Assembly (NCBI GenBank): GCA_022661535.1
Contig: JAKULF010000016.1
Coordinates: forward strand, 1 to 64,000
Source: Eutypa lata
Lineage: Eukaryota > Ascomycota > Sordariomycetes > Xylariales > Diatrypaceae
Direction of reading: 5' to 3'
Length of the DNA: 64,000 nucleotides
In this document: positions 13,838 to 23,705 of the stretch, piece by piece
Numbering within the stretch: position 1 is the stretch's first letter
How the letters are laid out: every line of letters starts with the position of its first letter
Position numbers and translations under genes: made by a program
Notes under the pieces: model-generated
Databases searched by the model: none
What the model was told of the DNA's origin: nothing
Seen by the model: only the letters and a program-made list of their open reading frames with translations

Positions 13838-14047
13838 GCTTACTCGATAGCTAATCAAGTTTACCTGACGAAATGAGTGTAAGAAATTGGTCCACATGGG
13901 CGCAAGGGACGGCCCGGCCAGGCTCATCTTCTACAAAACATTGGCTGATTGGTGTGGGAGACATACAGCCCCAGCCTCGGGATTACGAACCTTTTCGGTG
14001 TTACACCGACGTCGCCATATTCACCGATTGCCATTTCTGGTTTAGAA

Positions 14048-14070
14048 TCCCCGATTCCCCGGGTTCCCCG
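14048..14070. promoter_or_regulatory. Three direct TCCCCG boxes upstream of SDR 2
   Basis: TCCCCG occurs at 14048-14053, 14056-14061 and 14065-14070, 8-9 bp apart, about 210-230 bp upstream of the SDR 2 start. The same hexamer forms an inverted repeat in the SDR 1/P450 promoter and occurs once, as CGGGGA, before SDR 3 (20390-20395). A binding function is inferred from recurrence only. Confidence 0.35.
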
Positions 14071-14302
14071 GATTCCATTAAAGCGCGGGGGTGCACATTA
14101 GCCTCTAGAGCTAGTAACCAAGCGTCGGGAACCATCGATGTTACGATCCACCTTAGGTGATACGTAAAGGTCAGGGCAATGGGAGGGTATTCACAATAAG
14201 GTGAATGTCTGGTTGTTAAGTTACCTCATACATCAGGCCTCTCTCGGCTGTTTTGTATCTTACGTACCCACTAAGCCTAATACAGAAATCTCCACAAATC
14301 CC

Positions 14303-14403
14303 AAATGCCGTAGCTCCGCATCGATCCTGAAGATCTGATTGGCTAAAAGATAACGCATTAGCGTGGTACAAAATACATACGGCAGCATGAGATCTGAGGC
14401 AAG
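14303..14403 (+). repeat. Inverted repeat, left arm, not RIP-mutated
   Basis: The reverse complement aligns to 14491-14595 over about 100 bp. Roughly 25 differences are C-to-T or G-to-A towards the right arm, with only two or three other substitutions and one 2-nt gap. This arm has normal composition. Confidence 0.75.
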
Positions 14404-14490
14404 TTGTTAAGAGGGATCCTTAAGGGATGCATTTAACCCGTGGGCTTATAAGAATGCCGAGGCCTTATTCACTTCGTAAATGTAATGTAA

Positions 14491-14595
14491 GCTTTGCCTT
14501 AAATCTTAAGCTGCCGTATGTATATTTTATATTACGTTAATGCGTTATTTTTTAATTAATTTAATCTTTAAAATTAATATAAAATTATAATAACT
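14491..14595 (-). repeat. Inverted repeat, right arm, RIP-mutated, at island edge
   Basis: Partner of 14303-14403, separated by about 88 bp. Mutation density rises along the arm into the AT island: the inner part (through GCTGCCGTATG at 14510-14520) is nearly intact and the outer part has lost almost every C and G. The pair is either a MITE-like palindrome or an inverted duplication. Confidence 0.75.
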
Positions 14596-15600
14596 TAAAT
14601 TTTTTTATTAATTTTTTACTTTTTATATATTATAAATATTATATTTTAAAATAAAATTATATAAATTAAAATTAATAAATTATTTTATAAAAATTATTTT
14701 ATTAATATATTTTAATATATTTTAATTATTTATAAAATAATTATATATATATTATTTAATATAATAAAAATAATTAAATTTATAAATTTAAATTAAATTA
14801 TATAAATTATTTATTTAAATAAACATTTAATTTATATATTATTATTATTATTTTAATTATTTTTAAATAAAATCGTTTAAAAATAATAATAATAATATAT
14901 AAATTAAATATTCGTTTAAATAAATAATTTATATAATTTAATTTAAACGTTTTTTTAATATATTATATAATAATATTTTAATAATAATTAAAATTATATT
15001 AAAATTATATTAAATATAAAAATATTTAAATAAATTATTTTAATATATAATAATTATAAACTTTAATTTTATAATTATTATTATTAATTAAAAAACTTAA
15101 TTAAAAATATATATATTTATAATTATTATTTAATTTTAAATTTAATAATATAATTATTTTTATATATATTTTTATTAATTAATTATTAATAAAAACATTA
15201 TAAAAATAAAAATTAATTTATATAAAAACCGTTATTTTTAATATATAAAAAGTTAAAATTTATTAAATTAAATTAAATGTTTTTTAATTAATATTTAAAA
15301 TTTATAAATTTTTTTTTAAATTAAAATAAAATTATAAATTTTTATTATTATTTATATAATTTAAAATTTAAATTAAAAAATAATAATTATTTTTATTTTT
15401 TATTTATTAATATAAATAATTTAAATGTTTTTATTAAATAATTAATCGTTTTATATTATTAATTATTTAATATTATAAATTTATAAATTTATTTTTTATT
15501 ATATTATAATAATATATATTTTAAATAAAAATTATATTAATAAATTTAAATATTTAATTATAATAAAAGTTTAAAAACAATTTATAAAAGAATATAAAAA
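14520..15600. other. AT-rich RIP island inside the gene cluster
   Basis: About 1.1 kb of nearly pure A/T with rare CG pairs. No motif of a transposon protein could be read. It lies in the divergent intergenic space between SDR 2 and the FAD oxidase. The left border is the mutated inverted-repeat arm; the right border is abrupt near 15600. Confidence 0.7.
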
Positions 15601-15781
15601 CGCGTGGGTTTTTGTAGGTTACCCACAGGTACTTATTCCCGACCCTTAAGTAGGCTGATAAAGAAAACTACATTCTTCTTACATGCGGAAATCACCGTAG
15701 CCGTGTCTGCCTACACCCGCACTTGTAACCTGACTCAACGTATTCCTACAAGATTGGTCGCCCAAAGACCCTATTTGCGGC

Positions 15782-16054
15782 TTATCTCCCAAGGTAATGG
15801 AGAGACGCTACTAATATACATCCTAGTAGTCCATAGCATCGGTAGTATGCCCCAGCCAGTGACAATGTACGGATGATTAAGTAGACAGTCGCAAAAACGA
15901 ACTGGATGCAATATCCAATCCCAATATTCCCATATCCTGCAGGATGAGACATAGATACCTCCTTATCGTAGATATTGATGATTCTTCCAACATACAGTAG
16001 CAGGGCGACGGAAGCTGAGAGCCAGACCAGGGAACCACGTTTCTCCTGACTCAT
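15782..16054 (-). CDS. Hypothetical small membrane protein or gene remnant
   Basis: A 90-residue open frame with two strongly hydrophobic segments (about residues 9-24, LVWLSASVALLLYVGR, and about 47-66, GIGYCIQFVFATVYLIIRTL) separated by a short polar loop. It resembles part of a multi-pass membrane protein but no family was recognised. It lies between the RIP island and the FAD oxidase, and its 3' end is only about 180 bp from the island, so it may be the surviving 5' part of a longer gene. The frame could also be fortuitous. Divergent from the FAD oxidase gene. Confidence 0.3.
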   Translation of the reverse strand: MSQEKRGSLVWLSASVALLLYVGRIINIYDKEVSMSHPAGYGNIGIGYCIQFVFATVYLIIRTLSLAGAYYRCYGLLGCILVASLHYLGR

Positions 16055-16487
16055 CTATATGCTTTGCCCTGAGAATGAGCTGAGTGCAAGGAGTGTTACA
16101 CAGCCACTGTTTATATGGACAATATTACATTGAAGCACGTGGTGGTCCACTTGTAGATCTTCACTCTCTCTTGGCGATGAACTCAAATTCCCAGTATCAT
16201 GGATAGTAAATCCCAGTCTACAATGCTGGCGTCTTAAGGGGCCCCTGTCATCGGAGAGTTCTAAGCCGCCGAAGTGGTCCGAGATTCATTATTCCCTTTC
16301 ACATGAACTCGACATGACCAAGAGCTAATTTCGGGTGGTCTATTTACGCACACAGCCCCTAATAAGCCATGGCATAAAAGGTGCCTCTGAACCCTCCAAA
16401 GCTGTTGTATTTTGTTTCCTCACAGTTTCATCTTCTGTGTATTCGTTCTTCTTCTTCCATTTATACTTTTGTCTTGTTCGCATAACA

Positions 16488-18240
16488 ATGGTCCAGTTGT
16501 CGATACTGGCCAATCTGGCCGTCTTGTCCGCATGGGCTTCTGCAAAGCCCATGGATTATTACGGCGGGCTGCATCCAGTGAGCCGCGCGAACATCGGGCC
16601 TCAGCAAGTCGCCAAGGAACTTGGCCCTCTTTTGTCTACCCAGGCGAGTATTTTTGGACCCAATGACACTCAATGGGACGCGGCAAACATCAACTGGGAT
16701 GAATACGGCGCTCCTAATTTCAACGTGGTGGTGCAGGCCGGACAAGAAGATGACGTCCCTATTATTGTAAGTGAACTATGTAGACCGTCAAGTATAACCT
16801 CTGCAGCAGATGTTTTAATTCAGATAAAACCCAGATCCAATATGCCAATCGCAATGGCCTCGACTTCTATGCTAGGAATCGAGGACACGGCGTGACTATT
16901 AGTCGCGCCAAGTTCACTGGGCTGCAGATTAATATGCAGGGTCTGCAAACCGTGACCGTCAGTGAGGACAAAACCTACGCTACCGTCCAAGGAGGAGCCT
17001 ATGGCCAAGCGTTTATCGACACCCTCTGGGAACAAGATCTTATTGCTAGTAAGTGGACTGCAAATCTCCTACTTATTCCCGAATGCGTTCACACGTTCCG
17101 AAGAGCCTCAAGCTGACATGCAGAGCCAGCCACTGGAAGCTGCTCATGTGTGGGTCTGCTTGGCGCCGGGTTGGGAGGCGGTTGGGGGAAATGGCAAGGT
17201 ACCCACGGTCTCATCAGCGACAACATCCGAAGTTTAAATGTTGTCCTAGCCAATGGAAGCGCCATTACTGTCAGCAACACTTCTCATCCGGACCTTTACT
17301 GGGCCATGCAGGGGGCGGGCCACAACTTCGGCGTCGTAACGAGCTTCGAAATCAGCGTCTGGCCGAGGATGTACGAGACCTGGTTTCAGAAGAACTACAT
17401 CTTTACCCAGGACAAGCTAGAGCCCCTTTTTGAACAGCTGAACATCCTCAACGCCCATGGCAACCAGCCGGTGCGAATGGGTGAACAGGCCGGCTATTTC
17501 TCATTGAACAATAGTATCGATGCGACGGAGGCAACGATCTCCTGGCAATTCTCCTGGGCCGGGCCTGCAGTCGACGCCCAGCCTTACCTCCAGCCTTTTG
17601 ATGATCTAGGTCCCGTATATACAGAGAACTACACAGTTTCTTACCCCGAAGTTGCCGCCGCGGCGGGCTCTTCTGTTGGCCAGCCGTTGTGTGAGGAAGG
17701 ATTCAGCAAGCAAGTGGCGCCAGCGACCCTGCTAGAGTACAACATCACCACGCAGCGTCAGATCTACACGCTTTTCAACGAAAAGGTCTTCGTGCACCCC
17801 GCATTGAGCAACTCTTTCGTCGTCATGGAAGCGTATCCTCAGCAGGCTGTCAGGACAAGAGCCCCCGATTCCTCCGCATATCCGTGGAGAGGAGAAAACC
17901 TGTACATGTGAGTGCACTCTAACTACCGCCTTGTCATATAAGGAGGACTTTTTATTATTACTAATTATAACACTACAGACAAACCACTATATCTTACGAG
18001 TCTGATTCTACCTATGACCAGTTTGCCATTGATTGGGTGACCGAGAACCAGAGGCTGTTTAACGAGGGGCAGCCAGGCCGGAATCCTGTGTCTTACGTCA
18101 ATTATGGGTCTGGCAGGGAGTCGGTTGAAGCAACTTACGGGTATGAGCCCTGGCGACTAGAGAAACTGCGGGCCTTGAAGTCCATATATGACCCGGAGAA
18201 CAAATTCGCCTACTTCGGACCTATCAACCCTCCTCAATAA
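16488..18240 (+). CDS. Secreted BBE-type FAD-linked oxidase (cluster oxidase)
   Basis: Berberine-bridge-enzyme-like flavin oxidoreductase, 512 residues. Exons 16488-16766, 16835-17048, 17124-17907, 17979-18240; introns 68-75 nt. Signal peptide MVQLSILANLAVLSAWASA. The FAD-binding domain has RNRGHG with H111, and GSCSCVG with C171 and C173 formed just after intron 2, followed by LLGAGLGGGWGKWQG. These are the His and Cys positions used for bicovalent FAD attachment in this family. The C-terminal BBE block NYGSGRESVEATYGYEPWRLE precedes the YDPENKF motif, which is typical. Such enzymes oxidise alcohols or form C-C/C-O bonds with O2. In salicylaldehyde-type clusters a homologous oxidase reoxidises a benzylic alcohol; that role here is inference. 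Confidence 0.93.
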
Positions 18241-18395
18241 GTCTACTCGGTTGTCCAGATCGTCTTGTTCTCGGGACGACCCACGATTTGTTTCATACAA
18301 TTAGACACAATGATATGTTGTTATTTATAACTTCAGATGGGTAGTGAGCTGATGTTGTTTTGGAGGTGTATGTAGAAATAGTAAAGGACTCGACC

Positions 18396-18933
18396 TACGT
18401 ATGAGTGTTGCTATTTACACCTTACTTTTTATGCCAGGTGGCAACGCTTCGTTGCAGCTGTGCCGCTTTCTTCTTACACTTAAAGTTTATTAATTATAAC
18501 AAATCAATTGACAATTATTATTCATTAATAATTATTCAACGTATTATTTTTAAATTTATATATAAAAATTAATAGTATGGTTATTTTTTGGATTTATTTT
18601 GGCAAATATGTATAAGTAAAGCAAAGGTATTAAAGCTTGACTAAGTAGGCCACCAAATTGCAATGGACTGCCACCACTTACCTACCTACATAGTTATTGC
18701 CACCTACCTAGCTACTTGGCGGACAGTTTCTGTAACTAAGTAAATAATAAAGTATTATAACTAGGTTGTGGCAGCTAGTATAGAAAGGTAACAGTTTGGT
18801 GGTAATAACCATATAAGTAGGGTAAGTGGCAGGCGGGCCGCTACCCTCGAGGCGGCCCGGCGGCCACTTGGCATAAAAAAGTAAAGTGTAAAAGTTTGAA
18901 AAGGCAAGGTGTAAATAGCATCACTCCTACGTA
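18396..18933. mobile_element. MITE-like element with terminal inverted repeats
   Basis: A 526-bp body (18402-18927) is flanked on both sides by TACGTA (18396-18401 and 18928-18933), a possible target-site duplication (or TA within it). The terminal 22 nt, TGAGTGTTGCTATTTACACC plus TT at 18402-18423, match the reverse complement of 18906-18927 with two mismatches, and similarity resumes inward (TTTTTATGCCAGGTGG versus TTTTTTATGCCAAGTGG). A second inner inverted repeat pairs about 18668-18703 with 18798-18834. There is no coding capacity. The middle (about 18480-18600) is AT-rich, perhaps lightly RIP-mutated. It sits between the convergent FAD oxidase and SDR 3 genes. Confidence 0.7.
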
Positions 18934-19054
18934 TATAGTGTTTCTTCCATAATCTAGCAACATTTTATTGGGAAACCAGAATATGACCCATCCGAAAAGG
19001 GTCAGTGATTCGAGATACATTTGAGACTGACAAAAACGGTTAGGTTCACATCTC

Positions 19055-20169
19055 TTATTGGGCAGTATATCCACCGTCAATAGGTAAGCAGATCCCGGTA
19101 ATCCATCTCGCGGCGTCGCTCGTCAAGTAGAGCACCGCTTTTGCAACATCTTCGGGCCGTCCGGGGCCACCCAGCGGGTGCAAACTATCAACCCATTCCT
19201 GCGTCACTCCTGGCTGCTTGCTCGAGTTGCGGAAAACGGCTGTCTGGGTAACTATAGAACGTTGATTTGTCAGACAAAAAAAAAAAGGGGGGGTATTAGA
19301 GAGTGGCAGCAGATCGGCGTACATCCGGGGCATATGGCGTTGCAATGGATCTTCTCCTTGCCATAATCACACGCGATCTGTCGCGTCAGACTGACGATAG
19401 CGCCTTTGCTCGCACAATAAGAAGCTACTCATAGAATCATGTCAGCCTCCTTGTCACTTTGCGATTTTCAATCGAGAATATATCTCGGCCTGATGTACGT
19501 ACGACTGGTCGGCCCGCTCACTAAGCCAAAAACGCTGCTCATGTTGACTATCCAACCACGATCCCCGCTACTATGTAGTTCTTGCTTCAGCATCTGCGCA
19601 ATCGCATACTTGCAGCCGAGGAACACAGAGCCGGCATTTACGCGCATGGTCATGTTCCAATCGGATTCGTCGACCAGGTGAACGGGATTGGGGTTTTTGG
19701 ATTCTATCGCTACACCGGCGTTGTTGACTAATCTAGCATATAAATGTATCACAGTTTCAGCATGCAAACAACGTCAACGTAGGATAGACATAAGGCATTC
19801 GGTGCGGAAAAAAAGAAATAAGAAAAATAAGTGTATGGTCGCGAGATGATAATCTTGGGATAGGTACGAGAGAGGGAAAACGGACATATCAAGCCTACCA
19901 CCCCATTCCACGGCGCTCTTCACCAATGCTTCCATGTCGCTCGCCACGCTCACGTCTGTTTTCACGTATATGGCTCTCCCACCGCGCTGCTGGATCAATT
20001 CATGGGTTTCGACTTCGGTTTCTTGAGGGATCTCGGGGCGCGCGATAGGGGTCAGATCCGCGCAGACGACAGAAACACCTTGGTCAGCAAGCATGAGGGA
20101 GGTACATCGCCCGAGACCGGATGAAGAGCCCGTAACTATGGCGACACGTGATTCGATACCAGGGTCCAT
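19055..20169 (-). CDS. Classical short-chain dehydrogenase/reductase (cluster SDR 3)
   Basis: A 270-residue classical SDR. Exons 20169-19886, 19732-19503, 19424-19323, 19251-19055; introns of 153, 78 and 71 nt. Motifs: TGSSSGLG at the N-terminus, DILVNNAG formed across intron 1, the MSSVFG serine block, and Y174-x3-K178 (SYCASK) formed across intron 2. The PGFT block spans intron 3 and IDGG ends the fold. The start at 20169 ([14 protein letters not shown]) gives the usual distance to the Rossmann motif; an in-frame ATG at 20220 is less likely. Intron 1 is clearly longer than the rest. Convergent with the FAD oxidase. The substrate is unknown; it is probably a carbonyl or alcohol on the cluster product. 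Confidence 0.88.
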
Positions 20170-21371
20170 GATGAAGGGGGGGAAAAATGAATGCAATGAT
20201 GCCGAAGTTGCTGGGCTCAATCAATACTTCGAAAAGGGCAACTGAGTCTGCGCACCACTCACAAAGGAAGCACCACCTCAAATGTCCTGGTATTAGATGG
20301 ATAGATAGATAGATGAGCGGTCTTTGTGAGGCCGGCTTCTGGCGGTCCTTACCGAGGACCATGGAATCGGGCATCCGGGCATCTTTATTCGGGGATCGTA
20401 CATGCAAGCTAATCCCGTTTCTGACATCGTATCTGACATCCACTTGTTATTAGTTTCGGCTGGTTCTTACCCAGAACTCAGCCTTTCTTCCGAATCAGTG
20501 TGTGGTATAGATGTGTTGTTATGCTCTCGGGGTATAGATCGGTTTACGCGCACTCTAGAGAGGTCATACACGTAAGCGGAGAGGTTAGCAGCTCTGCCCT
20601 CAAGCTTCATGTGAGATAACAACGTAACCTCTAGGCTACCTATGCTCTAACAAACCCTGTATGCGTGTTCGCTTGTACGAATACCTAGTGCACACATACT
20701 TAGCGCATATTAGATAACTCAGAATTCATCCCTGAACCACAGCACATGAAAGCTAGCGGGAAGCAGAACCTCTCCTATATAGAACCTTGTATACACACCG
20801 AGGCAGCTAATGAATAGCGAGTCCTCGGCATCTGTCTATCTGGCGACTTGTTGGGGTGCTTACTGCCCTGTAGTTTGCGAAATGGTGACGTCTCTAACAT
20901 CCTATTCCATCCATTCGCTTGCAATTGATTTGAGTCAGGTAGGGGGGCTGTTTTTCTTTTTTTTTCTTTTCTTTTCCGATGCACGATCAATCCTAATGTC
21001 AAACACAAGCCATTCTACAGTTTTGCTTTTTTTTGTATTTAATTTGATTATACTGTCTGCATTTCATTCTCAGATTCTCGAGCTGTCTAACCTAGATAGG
21101 AATAAGGCCGAAGTAGGTATATTCGAACCAGTAATGATGGCGTCGTGACTACGCTTGATTCTTGAGTAAGTCTAGACAAGCTGAAGACTTCCATCGCAAC
21201 TTATATGTCGCTACATGACTACCTACTTAAGCAACTTAGTTACTTCCTCAAGCCTATGATCTCAGTCTATTCAGGTTAAACTCCCGCGAAAATAGCCAGT
21301 CCTGCATAATGCATGTCAGCACGCCCAGTTTCTACTTAGCACCCTCCCCGATTGACCAATTAGGACTAGAG
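20170..21371. other. Intergenic region upstream of SDR 3
   Basis: 1.2 kb between two same-strand SDR genes. It holds a short GATA repeat near 20296-20315, a CGGGGA box at 20390-20395 about 220 bp before SDR 3, and pyrimidine runs near 20950-20975. No coding frame was judged real. Confidence 0.4.
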
Positions 21372-22626
21372 CTAGCTTACCCAGAACGTGCGGGGGAAGA
21401 ACATATCCCCGAAACGGACCTCACCGGCGCGGGCACCAGTCCAAAGCCATGCGGAGGGGTTCGGCTTTACAACTTCGGCAACTACTGAGCGTGCATATTC
21501 CGCTGCCGTAGTGGTTGCTATTGGCTGTCAGCTGTGAAGTCTCATGACTGTATACGAGGAGTAATTTGGGGGGGGGGTTGGTAAGTGAACAGCAAATACG
21601 AGCCAGAGGACTAACCCGGGGTTCTATTGATGTGGTTCCGGAACTCTTCTTCGAGTGGGCGATAGTACGAATCTTCCGGCAAGCTGCGTAACGACGACTG
21701 ATCACGCTTGAGGATGTTGGTGCCAACTTCGCCGGAGATGATGTTAATGACTTTGACGCTGTGTTCTTGAAATCAGATCTGCTCGTACATACGCTTATTG
21801 CTATAGCGTTAACTTACCCAAGTGGCTTCATCTCGACTCGCAGCGTATTTCCCCAGTGGTGCAGCGCAGCTTTGGTGGCGTTATAGGACGCTTCCGAATT
21901 CGTTAGTCATCCATGAAATTCCAAGTTGTTTCGAACAGGAGGACCTACATCCGTACACGTAAGGAACAATACCGCCCACGCTGCCAATGTTGACGACTGT
22001 GCCTTTGGACTGAATCAGTAGCGGGTGAAATATGTGGACCATTCGCATGGGGCCGAAGACATTGACGGCGAACATCTTTTCGACTTCTTTCACATCGGTA
22101 TCGATTGCCGTCATGGTATAGCCTGACCGCAAGCGTATTAGTATTGATACATAGATCACTGCAATGTAGTATCATAAAACCAACAAATGCCTCTATCAAC
22201 AGTGTGAGTTCTTAGTTAGCCATATCCTGAATTTTATGGTATCCTTTGCCTACGCGCAGTTTACCAGCACATCCAGGTTGCCGAATGTCTTGCTTGATAT
22301 ATTTTCCTTGAGAAGCGAGATGTCCTCATCCTTTGTCACGTCGGCCGTGAATGAGTGTATTCCCGTCCCAGTCAGGTGGTCGCGCGGTTCTTGGGCCAAG
22401 AGGGTGGTAAAGACATTAAATCCTACAATGTTCAACGTTAGATATCGTACAGTCACTGGTGCTAAGAGGGCACCATACCACGAGACTTGAATTCCATAGC
22501 TAAGGCGTGACCAATACCGCCTTGACCACAGCTGTGCTTTCGGTTAGTAGCTGGCGAAAGCAGAGCGAGTGCTGTCGAGACTCACCCCGTGATTAGGGCA
22601 GACTGTTGATACTTTCCAGCCGCCAT
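21372..22626 (-). CDS. AYR1-like short-chain dehydrogenase/reductase (cluster SDR 4)
   Basis: A 268-residue SDR resembling yeast-type 1-acyl-dihydroxyacetone-phosphate reductase. Eight exons: 22626-22586, 22531-22479, 22422-22254, 22192-22185, 22122-21949, 21890-21818, 21758-21616, 21517-21372. Joined, they give ITGCGQGGIG (cofactor), DVLVNCAGICYTMTA, MFAVNVFGPMRMV, NIGSVGGIVPYVYG, Y151-x3-K155 (SYNATK), KPLGVKVINIISGEVGTN and the C-terminal ARAGEVRFGDMFFPRTFW, all family hallmarks in order. Exon 4 is only 8 nt but is needed to restore AGICYT. Divergent from the PKS, with a small AT island in the shared promoter. AYR1-like SDRs recur in HR-PKS clusters as polyketide ketoreductases; that role is inferred here. 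Confidence 0.87.
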
Positions 22627-22859
22627 GTCCTTGAGTGAAAGAACCTTGTGGAATGTTGTCAAAATATAAAAGCCAAGACTCGAAGTTGAGTGAAATAGAG
22701 TAGATGGGAAAATCGACGCGAATTAAAACCAATATTCCTGGTATCTGCACTTGCAATATTCGGATCTTTTAATACGAGACTCACAGGGGGAAGATACTTT
22801 CTCGGTAAACCGGTTAACAAAACCCGATGTACTCGTTATTATGATATTTGCACCATTAA

Positions 22860-23195
22860 ACGATTTTGTAATCGTCGACGTATAAATCTTTATTTATTAT
22901 TATAATATATAATATAATATTAAGTTTTTTAAAATAAAAAATAAAAAATAAAAACATATTATATATAAAATATATAAATAAGTTTTTTTATATATTTATA
23001 AAATTATAACTTTAATTAATTTTAATTTTAATTTATTATTATAAAGTTTTTAATTTTTAATTTAAAAATATTTTAATTATAATTTTATATATATATTAAA
23101 TTTATTTATTATATTATATATATATTTTATATTATTAAAAGGTTAAAGTTTTATAATTAAATAATAATTATTTAATTACTTTACGATAAAATACA
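22860..23195. other. Small AT-rich island in the SDR 4 / PKS intergenic region
   Basis: About 335 bp of nearly pure A/T bounded by normal sequence, 230 bp from the SDR 4 start and 510 bp from the PKS start. No motifs could be read. It is probably a short RIP-mutated insertion remnant in the divergent promoter. Confidence 0.6.
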
Positions 23196-23421
23196 TTCGC
23201 CGGCTTTAAGTTTATTATTTACAACGAGTGTAAAAATGTTCTAAGACTCGCTATTGATACGTATATGATGCCATGCTAATGTGCTGTGCCGTTGGTTTCA
23301 TATTTCGGGCATTAATACCCGCCGAGTGCCAACCCATGCACCCTTATCTTGTCACCGTCCGTGATCAACAGGTACCATGGGGAGATGTCGCTTTGTTAGT
23401 GCCGGTAGAACCCACCGTGTA

Positions 23422-23444
23422 GGTTACCATCTATCATGGTAACC
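23422..23444. promoter_or_regulatory. Palindromic candidate operator upstream of the PKS
   Basis: GGTTACCAT (23422-23430), a 5-nt spacer, then ATGGTAACC (23436-23444): a perfect 9-bp inverted repeat 262 bp before the PKS start. The flanks also pair (CGTGTA on the left, TACACG on the right with three extra bases), making an imperfect palindrome of about 35-40 bp. TATAAA follows at 23495-23500 and TATATAAG at 23516-23523. It could be a dimeric regulator site; no regulator gene is in the window. Confidence 0.4.
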
Positions 23445-23705
23445 TCGTACACGTGGGCGTCAGGTCGCATAGACGTGGGGGTGGGTAAGCTGTGTATAAA
23501 TTCTCGGTTTCTCATTATATAAGCACGAATGGAACATAAGGATCGAGGATTTGTTGATCCCGATTATATAATATACTTTCATCTTTACTTGGCAAGCAAG
23601 TGGCTTTCGAGTATTGTTTTGCCAAGCCTGTATAATATCTCTCGATTCTCACTATCTTACATCCAATAGCGTAACATATTCTACCCTCGATACAATTATC
23701 TCACT

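Noticed and set aside
13838..13927. Upstream ATG as the start of SDR 2
   Set aside because: The added 30 residues look like leader sequence and would push the Rossmann motif unusually far from the N-terminus; the downstream start is preferred, though not proven.
22860..23195. The AT island as an origin of replication or centromere
   Set aside because: It is short, with the same composition as the RIP islands elsewhere in the window, and has no further supporting signal.
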